Shown here piece after piece: positions 25,001-37,500 of a DNA stretch of 64,000 nt. The position numbers were made by a program, and so were the translations under genes. The stretch comes from Yamagishiella unicocca (taxonomy: Eukaryota > Chlorophyta > Chlorophyceae > Chlamydomonadales > Volvocaceae), in the NCBI GenBank assembly GCA_003116995.1, contig BDSL01000126.1:186001-250000 (forward strand), read 5' to 3'. Within the stretch, counting starts at the first letter, position 1. Each line of letters opens with the position of its first letter. The notes under the pieces are model-generated. The model was not told where the DNA came from. It did not search any database and saw only the letters and a list, made by a program, of their open reading frames with translations.

Positions 25001-28000
25001 ACCGGCACCGTAACGGGCAGCTGCATCCATCTGAACGAGGGTTCTGGCAGCGGCACCAGTGCCTACTGGGCCTTCTATCTTGCTGCTACTGGCAAGCCAA
25101 CCACGCTGTCGTACATTCAGGTGCGTGGTCGGAGGCGGTGTTGTTGCTTGATGGCTGGGGCCGTCCGGCAGCCCAATCGCCAATAGCATATCTCAATGTT
25201 AGCAGCCAGAAGATATTTCGTTCGGCAGTGGGGGCCGGCTCTCTGCTGCCGTTCAATGATGTAGGATATAATGTAGGCTTCAGCAGAGGACATACACCGA
25301 GCGAAACGTTGCTATCGTACCCTAACCAGACTCCGTTGGCTTCCTGTATTATTGCCTTTCGCAGAACATGGCCCTGACTGGCTGCGGCCTACACGGCATC
25401 AAGCTGAGCACCTTCGTCAAGGGTGTGGTGATGCAGGGCCTCACCATCAGCAGCCCCAAGGCAGCCGGCATTGAGGTCCGCGGTGGTGGCGACCTAACCA
25501 TCCGATCCAACACCATCAACAGCCCAGCTGAGACTGGCATCCGGCTGGGCGGCGGCGCACGCAATGTGCTCGTCGAGAGGAACCTGATCAAGTGAGCGAG
25601 GCGGGCCTTCCACAGAGAGCGGGAGGGGAGACAAATCGACTTTCGGAGGTGTCTTGCACAAACAACCGTCACCGCACGGATAACTCGCCTGTAGCTACCA
25701 CACATATATGGCTTTCTTGCTCCTATCCTGGCGCCTACTTCGTGCCTCCTGCATTCGCCTGCTGCAAGCAAGTAGTTGCCGACTGACCCAGCCAGCATTG
25801 CCCCCATCCATGCCACCGGCCGCGCCAGGAACTTTGGCGGCCGCGGCATCTTGCTGGGCAGCGACAATACCGAGGTCATGTACATGGACGTGGACTGGGC
25901 GCGCACCCAGCTGCCCCAGCCCGACTGGCACGACAGCATCAACACGATCGTGCGCAAGTGAGCATTGCTCCCTCGTTGCTAACAGCCACGCACGGCATCG
26001 CAGCTGCAATAGGGTGTTCCATTGGATGTGCATTTGTACATGATTCCTGTCCTACGTAGCTATCACCCTTGGCTTTACGGCCGGCTAACGCTTGATTCCG
26101 CAATTTGTACAGTACCTTTATCCATAACTAACACCCTTCACTCTCCCTCGCCCCTTTAAACGCACAGCAGTATATACTGGACGGCGGGGCGGGAGCAGGC
26201 GTGGCCTTCTACTCCGCCCGTGATGCCGTGGTGGTCCACAACACGCTGCTGAACGTGGCGGCAACTATGCAGGCGGGCGTGCTGCTCAATGTCAGCCCCA
26301 AGCAGCTGGGACCAACGCTTGAGACGGGCGCCCCTAACACCAACATCACCTTCAAGAACAACGTTGTCACGCTCGGCGGCGCCGTCAGTGCAAACCTCAT
26401 GGTGGAGGCACGCATCCTGCAGGGCAGCATCATTAACAAGGCGCTGACCGTCAACGTGCCTGCTAGCGCCTGCCCCACGGCCGGCCATCACCACCGCATG
26501 CTGAGGGGACTGCTCGGCCGCCGTGCTGCCAATGCTATTACTTTCACTGCAGCCAGCAGCACCCTTGGCACCGGCAGTGGCAATGCCGCACGTCGCGAGC
26601 TGCTGAGCCAGGCATTGCCCTTCGCCGATGCTTACGCGAACGCCCCCGGCGAGCAGGGCCGTAACCCGGACGGCTCCTGCCCGCTCTTCCCCGCCGACAA
26701 CGCCTGGCGCATGGACGTGACCTCACTGCCCGTCCACCCCAACAGCAACACCATAAAAAGCAACATCGGTGGTGGCAACCTTCACCCCGACTTCGGGGGC
26801 GGCTACACGGCGGCCAATGGCCAACACGTTCTGTACGGCATTCCCTTCATTACCGTTGACAGCAGCCAGGGCACGCCGATGGTGCAGGTGAGCGCTAGCT
26901 AGGGTTACTTCGGTTGCAGGTAATGCCCATGTCGTTGCATGATGGTACAGCGCCACTGCAGCGATGTCACACATACCGACACGGCTGGCTCATACACGTG
27001 ACCCTCTGCTCGCCCTGCAGATCGACATTGGCCCAGATGGTTACGCTGGTGAGTCGGACACCTCCCCGAGCGGCTTCCCCTTCCCGCCCACCGCGCCGGT
27101 CGAGGGCGCCTACCTCAACTGCCCTGATACTCCATGCGGCGGCGACCGCCACGTGCTGGTCGTGGACAACGCAACGTGCCTGCTGTACGAGACTTGGAGA
27201 AGGTGGGAAATACAAGACTGCTCTAGCTTTAAGGTCTGGCGATGTTATTTACACCAGTAGATAGCCCCGAATTGCTTCCACAAACCGTGTCGCCTTCACT
27301 CTTGACTCAACTTTCCTGCCCCTGCACCTGCGTCCTTCCCTCACAGCTTCCCGCCCGCCGTGACTGGCACCGGCAAGTGGCAGGCCGACATCATCGCTAG
27401 GTTCAACATGTCCCGCAACGCCCTGGGCCGGCCGCTGGGCTGGACGTCTGCTGATGCCGCTGGCCTGGCCATCCTGCCTGGCCTGGTCAAGTGGGACGAG
27501 GTGGTGAACAAGGGCGTCATCGATCACGCCATCCGCTTCACGGGCCCCAACTCCCGCCGGGCATACATGCCTCCCGCCACCCATTTCGCCCCGACCGGCT
27601 ACCAGGGTACCGATGCACCTGCCATGGGCATGCGCGTGCGCCTCAACGCCGGCTTCGACTGCAATCCGCTGGCACCAGCTGCGCGCATCTTCTGTACGGC
27701 ACTCAAGAAGTACGGCGGCATCTTTGCGGATAACGGCAGTCCGTGGTTCTTCACAGGTGCGATTTGACCGGTTGAGGGTGCTGATTTGGCGCGTCATGAC
27801 GCCTCAACCCGGCTGTTCGATCCGGTCCAATGCCTGTTTTGGGCCCTTGGCTTGAGCTACTAATAATTGTGACTAGGTGTCGGCTTCTTGTGGTAACAAT
27901 GACTCACACCCGGCCCCGCCTCCCTCTTCCAGGTGAGGCCACTTCAAATTGGGACAGCATCTTGTCTCAGCTGTACGACATCGCCAAGATTCCTTCCTCC

Positions 28001-28572
28001 GCCATTGAGGTCCTGGACACCGGCTGCCTCTGCCTGGACTCCGACTGTACAACATCCGAGTGCGGAGGGGTAAGCGGGCCAAGTCCTAGCCATATTACGA
28101 TGCCGCGTGACAGAAAAATGGGTCTTGCTTGCTTATAATCATTTTGCAGTTGCAACAACATACCGAACAAAGCACTTCTCTAATACGCACTTCTCTAAAT
28201 TGCGCGCAGGTGGCCAGTGTCGACCCCAACGCCCTGCCCATCTACCCGGCTGTGGCCAACGTCGCCGACCTATCCTTCGCCAACAACATCTACTACAAGG
28301 CAGGCAGCGCCGCTGGTAACCGCTATGTGGACCGCCGAGTGGCGCCCATGGGCTACGACGGGGCCCTGGCGGGCTGGAAGGCCTACACTGGCAGTGACGC
28401 GGGCAGCGTGGAGGCCGACCCCGCCATTGACGCGGTAACATACAAGCCTAGCGGCGCCAGCCCCGCCATTGGATACGTGCCGCGGCTGGCTGTGGCGGAT
28501 GAGGACTACAATGGCGCCTCGCGCGGCCCGTTGGGCGGCATGACGGACGCCGGTGCCGTGCGCGCCGCCTGA
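19027..28572 (+). CDS. Giant secreted DNRLRE / beta-helix protein with inserted 'LFPADNAW' domain
   Basis: Exons: 19027-19036, 19125-19330, 19421-19533, 19666-19708, 20185-20267, 20543-21002, 21103-21209, 21331-21373, 21795-21877, 22081-22738, 22870-22997, 23117-23451, 23593-23907, 24130-24755, 24851-25120, 25365-25591, 25796-25949, 26168-26887, 27021-27202, 27347-27756, 27933-28069, 28210-28572; about 1,890 residues. The 10-nt first exon was chosen because it joins in phase to a good signal peptide (MRRVCAVACLAILV). Modules by residue: DNRLRE-like 25-255 and 258-488 (LIRFDAI / SAEL / EAC..TMPW); beta-helix 512-960, closing in GQFDAGAVQ; second beta-helix 1012-1445, interrupted; bacterial-type LFPADNAW domain about 1455-1755; then the helix resumes and closes in TDAGAVRAA. 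No catalytic function is assigned. Such proteins bind or cleave polysaccharide, and an extracellular matrix role is inferred. Confidence 0.85.
19185..22400 (+). repeat. Internal tandem duplication of the DNRLRE module
   Basis: Exons 2-6 (about 19185-20867) and exons 6-10 (about 20868-22400) encode two copies of the same module of roughly 230 residues. Matching exons have equal or nearly equal lengths: 113/107, 43/43 and 83/83, followed by the TTGWRYSRHNG exon. The duplication joint falls inside exon 6, where one module's end is fused directly to the start of the next. Confidence 0.85.
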
Positions 28573-30469
28573 GCGATACCTCGACTGCTGTCAGCTTGTT
28601 CGGCGTCAAGCAAGACCCATGAATGCAATCAGCAGGGAACGACGAGCAATTACCGCAACGTTACGCGCCTGCGACCCTTCGCAAGTTGAAGGACGATAGC
28701 ATGTACATACAACCCAAAACATGTACATACGTACGCCATGATGTCTTTCGTAGGCTAAAATGGGAAGGGGAAGCAAGCTCCGTCTTCTACAGTTGCGGCC
28801 ACACTTGTTTGGGCCAGCAGCGAATGCGCGTTCTACTTCTTATGGGGATGAATGTGTGGTGAAGCAGTCCAATGGAACCGGCGTTTTTGTTGCTTGGTTC
28901 GGCTGGTTCGTTTCAGTTGTTGCTGTATTCATCATACAAATCCGTTCACTCTGCTCTACGTGCGCCGAAAGGTAGGCCTCGCCTGTATTTGCTCATCGGG
29001 TATTGCTGTAGTCACACGTAACCTCTGTTGGATGTGGGCGCCCAGAGAAATCGTCAAACGGCCCCTTAGTTATTGTTATCATCCATCTCGCAGTGCGCAA
29101 TAATGTACCTCCCGCCTCTAGCTGCCGTAGAGATGAATTACTGCAATTCATAGTTACTTGGCTTGTTGCGCCATCGTTGGTGAGTCGATCTGAGCGTAGG
29201 TTGGGTACCGGAGCCTCTGCTGATGTCACGACGCGTGGCTGTGCGTGGGCTGTCCCGCCGGCCTTTCGGGCCCACTGGAGATGCCCGTTCAGCTGCCAAG
29301 AATAGCAAATAAAATTGAAATGGAATGTTCGGGCGACGCCGTAAGGATTGCCACCGATGTGTCATTTCTGTGGTCATTTTTGAGTTTGTTGACCCGCCAT
29401 TTTGTCGAGCGAGAAAGACGTTCCTCGTTTCGGGCAGAGGCGCCTGGCAGGATGGGAGGGCTCGCTGACAGAACTTGTGTACTCGGGCGCACGTGTGCAC
29501 TAGGTGTACCCGAATACCACCGTCCGGCGGCAGCAGCAGCCCCCGGTAGCACCTCGCTACTACTAGCTGCTTGCGTATATCTGCGCTGGCATGTAATAAG
29601 TCCACTCAATCGCAAGCTCACGTCCTCCGAATCATTAGAGCCCGCGCCGCCTTCCACATGAATGCCGACACAAACTAACAGCAGCCACCTAAAGGCCCAT
29701 ATCGCCTAAACGCGTTTTGGCGATGGCAACCACCACGGGTGCGGTGGTTGCCATCGTGGCCGGGCGATTCTGCGGGAGCTACATCAGCAGAGGCACCCAT
29801 GTCCATCAGGGTAGCCATGCTCAGCTCAAGAGGGTTACAGCAATCCATTTTGAAAGGGGATATTAAAAATATTTAAATTACCCTGCCCACTGTATTTGCG
29901 TTTTACAATTTAGGTGTAGGTTTGATCCTGGCAACATTGTCACGTCCCCTGTCCCATCCCCAGGCTCCCCGTCCCGTCCCGTCCGCGTCCGCGTCCATGT
30001 AGTCTTGCGGATCTGGACACTTTGCCCGACCGGAACCGAAGACGGAGACCAACTGGATTGTTCCACGATTCTTCGTGATTACGCGCTTGAAAAGCCGGAG
30101 TGCTGCGGACATGACCCAAACTGCCTACGGTTGCATCCCTCGTACTCCTAACAGTTGCAGCCTCGAACCCTATGTTAGCCTTGAACCATAGATGAAACAA
30201 CTATAATTGTGCTGCAGTTGCAATCATTTGATAGCTAAACCGCCGCGAGGAAACGCGGTGACACTGTCCGAGAAAGAAGTTAGTGCGGTTTCGTCGAGGC
30301 ATTGCAGCAGCGAAGTGCTACCATTTAACGTGCAGTAAACATTTATCATTGCTCTGGCCTCGCTTCTCTCCTAGGAAGTTCTCGCGCTTGGCTCGCAGAC
30401 GGCGGCAAGTCGGTGTGCACCTGCGCGCACGTCGCGTCGCCGGTCGCGACGCTCAGTCGGCCTCGGAAA
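28573..30469. other. Intergenic stretch before the glycosyltransferase
   Basis: No gene supported. Overlapping open frames of 138-155 codons at 29138-29661 on both strands show no recognisable domain. It contains a perfect-stem hairpin at 29721-29756. TGTAA at 29592-29596 is the first such motif I see after the upstream gene, giving an implausibly long 3' UTR. Confidence 0.4.
29721..29756. repeat. Perfect 14-bp inverted repeat, 8-nt loop
   Basis: Arms cgatggcaaccacc and ggtggttgccatcg flank the loop acgggtgc. The stem has no mismatch. Function unknown; it lies between genes. Confidence 0.75.
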
Positions 30470-31912
30470 ATGCCGCGCGCCGCGCCATGGGCGCATCGTG
30501 GCCACTCCGTGGCTCATATTCTCTCCTATGCCGCGCTAGCTACAATCCTCAGCTTCGCGCCTGCCTTGGCGGAACCCCGCCCTCGGCCCTACGACGACGC
30601 CCTTGTTCGCGAGTTGGACGGCAACGGAGCCAACAACGTGTTCCTCATCTGGACAACTGGCGGCAACACCCTCGATGAGCTGGCTGTGGCTTGCATCGAC
30701 TCCGTCGTGACAGTGTATGGCAGTCGGGTGTACCTGCTGGCCAACAACCTGACCGGAGCGGACCTCGCACGGCACGGCTGGGACAAGGCCAACCTCGTGC
30801 ATTACGACCCGCGTGTGGTGATGAAGGTGAGCCGTGACGGAAAAGAACTCTGCCAGCCTGATCAGGCAACATGCTAGAGGGCCGAAACCCCAGCGCGTTG
30901 CGCCCTGGGCATCAGGCACCAATTGGCGGGTCCGCGCTCGCCTGTCGGCCTGAGTTTGATTTCCTGCGTAATAACTTGATTCAGCTCAGCCTTTCACCGA
31001 ACCGGCCACTGTTCCAATCCTCCTTTTGTGCAGGACACACCGCTGCACGAGTGGTTCGTCGCCAACCAGAAGATGCTGGAGAGCGGCCGCTTCTACTTCT
31101 CCCACCTCACCGACATGATGCGTTTCGCCCTGATCTACCGCCACGGCGGCCAATACCTAGACGGCGACGTGCTGGTCATGCGACCAATCAGGTGCGCGAG
31201 AAGAGCCCTGCCTCCCTTGCAGAGCCGTGCAGCTGGTATGTTTCCATACGCATGGGGCGGCACATAAGTATATGTGTACCTTGTACCATACGCTTTGCTT
31301 TGGTGTTGATATAAAATCTTGCACCACCCACCAGCTCCTTACACGTTTCGCGCCACGTTATCGTTAACCTACGAAAAGGTAACTGACTCATCCGTTGCAT
31401 CCCTTGCGCCGCGCAGTCCCGACAAGATTAACAAACTGGTGCGCAGCATGTCGGATTCCCGGTTCTTCGAGTGCGCAGTCGTGTATTTCACGGCGCGTCA
31501 CCCCTTTCTACACGAGGTCCTCGTACACATTACCACAGTGTACGACGCCGACGACTGGGTCACGGCAGGCCCTAAGCCGCTCACCACAATTTATAACCGG
31601 CTAGAGCGCAAGAATTCAACCGCGCTGCCGGGGCAGGTGCCGGCGGGTGCCTGGCTGGGGCTGCGGTGGCGGCAAGCGAAGAAGGTCTTCTGGCCGACGG
31701 GGAAAGTGCGTCTGGGCGACTATAAGGGCTGCGAGGTGGTGCATCTGTGGGGCTCTGTGGCGCGGGGTTACATGAAGGGCACCTCCAACAACTTCACGTA
31801 CCTGACGGGGCCAGAGAAGGCGCTGCTGGTGCGGGAGCGGCTGGGCGCGCTCCGGGACGTGCCGTACTGCAGGCCGCAGCTCGGTGAGAAGTTTGACGGA
31901 GCGGCGCAGTAG
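30470..31912 (+). CDS. DXD-motif glycosyltransferase (alpha-1,4-GT / Gly_transf_sug-like)
   Basis: Exons 30470-30826, 31034-31191 and 31417-31912; 336 residues. The N-terminus has a hydrophobic stretch (about residues 14-34, ILSYAALATILSFAPALA), either a Golgi signal-anchor or a signal peptide. The core has the family signature RFALIYRHGGQYLDGDVLV with Asp162-Gly-Asp164 as the metal/nucleotide-sugar DXD motif. The C-terminal half has VVYFTARHPFLHEVL and a Gly-Pro motif (AGPKPLTTIY), as in alpha-1,4-galactosyl/N-acetylglucosaminyltransferases. It probably transfers a sugar from a nucleotide sugar to a glycan in the Golgi lumen; donor and acceptor cannot be told. Between exons 2 and 3 the chain is shorter than in animal relatives, so a small exon may be missed. 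Confidence 0.8.
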
Positions 31913-32597
31913 ACCACGGGGCTCGGAAGCCCGGGCAGTAGTACTTAATACAGTGGGTGCAGGCGAAAAGGCAGAACCTTCGGGCGATGCGATGCGATGC
32001 TGTGCGATGCGCCGGACACTGCGATATGAGGTGTGCATGTCATCAGGGAGAAGGGCGTTGGAAAGAGTCCAACGGATCGCCTTTTCGGGTCAGTTTTCGG
32101 CACTTTTCGGTATTTAGTAGGTACTCGCCAACGGTGTAGTAGAAGACAGAGCAATTGAAGCATTTATAGCAGCGTTTGCTAGGGTTTGGTTCAGCTTGGC
32201 TGCGGAAATCCATCGAAGTACATGGACATTGTACTTATCTTCTAGTCTGGGGCAACACAGAACGTATAAGGGGAGTCGGTGGTGCGCCAATGCCGACGCC
32301 GCGTCGCCTGCTTACTACATTGTGATGTACGATCAGGCCCTCCTACCAAGGCGTTCCTACTCATCCAGGTCACCCCCCCTCGAGCCCACCACACCAAACA
32401 CACACATCATTAGGAAGTACCGTGTTGCGACAACATCCATGTTGCGGCTTAGGAGCTTGCTAGGACGTTGGAAGCGCTGCTTGGGGGGCATGGATGCGGG
32501 TGGCGCGTGCCTGTCCTTTGGGAAAGCGCCTGACCCCATTAGGCCGGCGTTCGGCCGGCGTTCAGCCGCCACACCGCCGCAACCGTCAGTTGTGGGA

Positions 32598-32717
32598 GGC
32601 TAGCGATGAACACTGGTTATATGTTTAACACCACCAAGGCTAGCGATGAACACCGGTCATATAATTAACACCACCAAGGCTGGCGATGAACATCGGTTAT
32701 ATCGTTAATACCGCCAA
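32598..32717. repeat. 40-bp tandem repeat, three units
   Basis: Units beginning ggctagcgatgaac recur exactly 40 bp apart at 32598, 32638 and 32678, with scattered substitutions, and each ends in ccaccaa or ccgccaa. Confidence 0.85.
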
Positions 32718-33388
32718 ACATCAAGGTAGCTCCGCGCAAGCGCACAAGCTGATTCAGGGCACGAAAATCCATGTTCGGAAAAGTAGCAGGTGCAGCTATG
32801 GTCCATGATGCTGTAATATGTCTCCGTCCCAACGTACGGTACACCGACCGCAACTAAGTACTACGGTATGTGCACTCGTTATGTTCACGGCGGAAGACCG
32901 CTGGAAACCAACCTAGGCTGCAGCAAACGATACACCTCGGCGTCTTGTCATGCAAACACACGATCAAGTCAAGTCTGAGCATCCCAAGCCCATCGCCGGC
33001 GTCCTATGTAGGACGCAGGCAAATACCCGGCGGTGCCCCTGGGGCTCCCCCCCACCAAATCCATACTATGATCCCCCCCTTTACCCGAGCTTAAAGCCTG
33101 GGGCATCGTCCCCAAACAGCACGAACACCAACCCAACGTCATAGCCAAGAGCAGGCCCAAGCCGGCCCCGCACTCACGGAGTCAAACGCAATGTGCGCGC
33201 TGTCGGCCCCTGGAGCCGGGCTGCTCGGCATGTACGACACAAGACTATTTACGTCACGAGCAAGGGCCAAGCGGATCCCGGTTTCGTAACCACAGAGCAT
33301 TGCTGCGTGCGTGCCTAGGCGCGCACGCCATCAGCGCACAGCGTGCCTTGCACGGAGGCGGTGTCATAAGAGGTCGAAAAAAACGCGT

Positions 33389-33640
33389 TCACGTGACCTG
33401 ACGCATAACAACCCCTTTCCACACCACACTACACCACATTACGCACCACGTCACACCATGCAATACGCAATGCCTCGTCCCTTGCCCTTGTTCGCTGCTT
33501 TATATTCACATGACCTGATACGATAACGACCCCTTCTTACACCACACCACACCACACCGCGGCACACCACACCACACCACGCAGATGCCCATGCAGTGCG
33601 CAATGCCTCGCATCCCATGCCCTTCACTGACCGCTTCACG
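33389..33640. repeat. Diverged tandem duplication of about 120-130 bp
   Basis: Both halves run cac(g/a)tgacctga, then ataac(a/g)acccctt, a run of caccacac repeats, then caatgcctcg and tgcccttc. The offset grows from 117 to about 133 bp because the central simple repeat differs in length. Confidence 0.7.
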
Positions 33641-34521
33641 TTACGAAGCGCCATCCTCATTACGTAAGTTTGGCTACGTTCCTCACGAAGGGGCGCTACA
33701 CCGCGCCCCCTCCACCACAAACACACAAACACGCAAATGCACCCCCTGCTTGCCAGTCCCCACCCACTACCGCTACCCACGACACACGGGTTGCCTCGCT
33801 AACCACCGCCCACGCACCGCGCATCCTGAAACCGTGGCTGTACGACGTCAAGTGCGGCCCAACCTGTACGACATTCCTTTCCCACGGATCCTCTCTCCTC
33901 GCGTGCGACCTTCCAGCCTGGCCAAGATTAAGGTAGGCCGGGACCCTCCCCTGCCAAAGCTGTCTTGCCCCACTGCCTTCCCCCAACCTCCGCCGGCGCC
34001 AGGAGCCGTAACACGTCTTTGGCGCCGCCCTGAGCTGCTGTAGGGCGCGAAGACGCGCCGACGCACCGCCCCGCTGCCAAGCCCCGCTCCACTGCAAGTC
34101 TGCAGGCTGAAGCCGTCACAATTCTCGCCGCCCTCCGTTGGCGACCTCCTCCGCAACGCAAAGCCCACCACCCACCGGTACCGCCCCGTACGGTCACCCG
34201 CTGATGACGCTGCTTCCTCGGTCCCCCGCTGCCGCTTTCTCGGTCCCCCGCTGCTGCTTTCTCGGCCCTCCGCTGCTGCTGTTTCGCGCCCTCGCTGCAG
34301 TTCTATCCCTTCGCTACTGTATCACGAGTGCAGCAACCCTCCCGGCGCCCGAATCGTCTTTCGCCGCGCAAACTACTACCGGCACAACTACCCGTCAACG
34401 ACCCCTCGTTCATAGGTGCCGCGCCAACGGCAAGCCTGCTGCCGCGGCCGCGCCGTCACAGTCTAGCGTCATGCCGCATCGCTCTGCGCCCCCGGCAAAC
34501 CTGAATCTACTCGAACGGGGG

Positions 34522-37500
34522 CTAGCCGAAGTAGAGCACGCAGATCGGCACGGTTATGAAGCCCGCTATGAGCTGCAGCGGCAGCCCGAAGCGGGTGTAG
34601 TCCAGGAAGCGGTAGCCGCCCGGGCCGCTCACCTGCGAGTCAGGGGAGCGGGCGGGGGGGGGGGGCAGGGCCACAGCTGGCTCAGGTGCTGACCGTTGGG
34701 TGCCTTCGAGCTGCCGCTCAGCTAACTACCGCTCAGCCAACTACCGCTCAACCACCTGCCATGCCCGCAGTGCCGCCCTCTTCTCCCCGTGCTGCGGCTC
34801 CTCTCTCCGTGCATACGACACCCTATCCTCGCGATAGCCCGTTTTCCACTCGCTTTGGGCGCTTTGGACGCCCACATTACGTGTCACGCACACCCCACCA
34901 GACACACACCACCACAGCGTGGCCGCCTCTCCGGCAGCCCCACTCTTCCGCCAGGGCGTGCGTGTGCGTGTATATGTGCGTGTGCGTGTCTTTCCTAGCC
35001 GCAGCCAGCCAGCGCACCGCTCACCTCGCCCCGACGCGCCGACTAGGCTTTCGGTTTCCCCTTCCCATGTGCCGCAATACGCATTCCCTTGCTACCCCAC
35101 CCCACCGCCCCAATGCCGCAGCGCACCCACCCACCCCGGTCTCCTACCAGCCTACCGGGGGCATCGTCTCATGTGACCAACAGGCGTTTCCCCCTCCACC
35201 CACCCACCATGAGGTTTGTCTGGTAGCCGATGGGCGTGGAGAAGTCCGAGGAGGCCCCCACCATGATGGCGTACAGCGGCCCCTTGAAGCTGATGCCCGC
35301 CTGCTTGGCCAGGTTGAGCGCGATGGGGAACATGAGGGTGATGGAGGCGCCGTTGCTCAGCAGCGCCGTCAGCAGCGACGTGGTCACGTATACAGACGTC
35401 ACGGCGCCCGCACGGCCCATCCAGTGGAAGCATTTGAGCAGCGAGCCGGCCAGCCGGTCGGCCAGACCTGGGGGAAAGGAGGTGGGTAGGCGGGTGGGTG
35501 GGATAGGTGGGTGGGTGGCTGGCTGGGTTGCGAGGTGATGATGGGGAACGGCAGGGCAGCAGCTCCAGGCGGGTTTGGCGGGTGAGGGGGGAGGCGGGTT
35601 TGTCGGGTGAGGGGGGAGGCGGGTTTGCCGGTTGAGGGGGGAGGCGGGTGCGGAGTTACGGGGTTACGGAGGCGCGAGACGGGGGAAGTGCGAAACGCTG
35701 TCTCCTTCACTGGTTGTGTCACCGTATCGTCATGACCGCCCACCCGCCCGCGCAGACCCACCTGTCGTGTTGAGCGCCTTGGCCACTCCGAACGCCCCCG
35801 CCACGGTGAGCAGCAGCGCGCCAGGTATAGCGTTCCGGACCTGCTGCACCGTCAGCACCCCGAACGCCAGGTAGGCGAACAAGCAGACGAGCGCGGAGGT
35901 GGCCAGAGGCATCACGTCCAGGCTGCGGGGGAGAGAAGGCGGGGCAGGGGAGCGGAGGGTGGGGAGCGGGTTGCGACGGAGGAACCGGGGGGGTGGGGGC
36001 ACAGCAGTGGGTGCCGTGGCGGAGAGGGCGACCCCATGAGGCAAGGCAAGCCTGGTGGCCGACGGGGTGTCAACAATCCTGCGGCGGCTGCCGTCCCGCG
36101 TCCGCGAGCTGGGTTACTAGGACCTCATCGGCAGGACCTCATCGGCTGGACCCCAGTCATGGCCCGGTCGGGTATAGACAGGTTGCTACGGACCTGTTCA
36201 GAACGATCATGGCGATGAAGATGGCCAGAGAGAGAAAGAGCGCCAGGGGGTCCCGCCGGGGGGCGTTCACCCTGCGCGGCGAGGAGAGAAGGGGGGGGGC
36301 AGGCGGGAAGGGGAGGCGGGAAGGAAGAAACAAGTAAAGCACTAGCGCGCTAGGCAGCGTGGCGTGGCGTGGTCGCTCTTGCGACAACGTGGACACGCTT
36401 CAAGTGCAAAGGAGGGGAGGCAGCAGGAGCCGCCGTCGCAGCAGCAGCAGCAGGCAGCCTCACGCGCTTTTACAGCAGCAGCAGGGGTTAACGATGCGCT
36501 GCTGGGGTGCTTTCCCACCCCACGCGGGCCTTATCAACGCGAGCTGGAGGCCCCACGACGACCCGTCCTCCGCATCGTGAACCCAGCGAGCCCCCCAGCC
36601 CGCCTCCGCCTCAACCCCCCCAGCCAAACTGATAAGGCCTCTTCCCTGACGCCAAATCACTGGTTTCCTTCCCCCTCCTGCCCCGCGTCGGCGGACCCAC
36701 CTGAAGGCGTCCACCGCCAGCGCCCACTCGCTCGAGTGCTTGAACTTCTCCAGGAAGTCGTTGCTCGCCTCCAGCAGCATGGTGTCGCCGCCCTGGAGCG
36801 GGGAGAGGGGGCAGCGCAGGGCGGGGGGGACCGGAGTGGGTTGGGAGTCGGGCACCGCGAGGTGGGGGCTGTGGAGGCCGGGTAAAGCTGGTGTCGTACG
36901 GGTGCCTCAGGAGAGCGCTGGTGTCGTACGGGTGCCTCAGGAGGGCGCTGGTGTCCCACGGGTGCCTCAGGAGAGCGTGGCGAAATACGCGGCCCAAAGG
37001 AACGACGGGTGACAACCGATGGCGCCCTCGATGCGGTGCGAGGGGGTGCCGATCGCCCTAATCAGGGCGGCCCCCTCCGCAAAGGGCGCCCCGCCCCCAG
37101 GCCCCCCTGGAGCCTCACCTTGACGACGATCTCCCCCAGGCCGCCCGTGATGCGCTCGCCGTTGCGGTGCACCGCCAGGACCACCGCGCCGTAGCGGGAG
37201 CGGAAGTGGCTGTCGCGTATGGTCATGTTCACGATGGGGCTGCACAGCGCCACCACCTGGCCGGGGTGGAGGAGGGGTGGCATAAGGACCGGTTACACGG
37301 GGGGGTTACGGAAAGTAAGGACGAAATCAGGGGGCGAGAGGAGACCCGGGAGGGGCGCGATGTGGTTTCTTCCCTCAATGCGGAAGCATGGCATGCGACT
37401 TGCGCAGCTCCGGTTCAGCTTTTTGTTCCCATGACGGTTCAGCAACAACATCACCCATATCCACACCCGCACCCATACCCCCGCCCCCACCCCCCCACCC

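Larger units (their letters stand above)
31913..34521. other. Intergenic stretch between glycosyltransferase and transporter
   Basis: No gene supported. It contains a 40-bp triplicate repeat (32598-32717) and a diverged tandem duplication of CACCACAC-rich sequence (33389-33640). TTACA at 33537-33541 (TGTAA on the minus strand) is a possible, distant poly(A) signal for the transporter. Confidence 0.4.

Noticed and set aside
25950..25957. GTGAGC donor at 25958 for exon 17 of the beta-helix gene
   Set aside because: Leaves phase 2, which neither nearby acceptor can continue in the helix frame; the upstream GTGCGC donor gives phase 0.
34138..35489. Plus-strand Pro/Ser/Thr-rich frames
   Set aside because: Antisense to transporter exons 13-14 and their intron.
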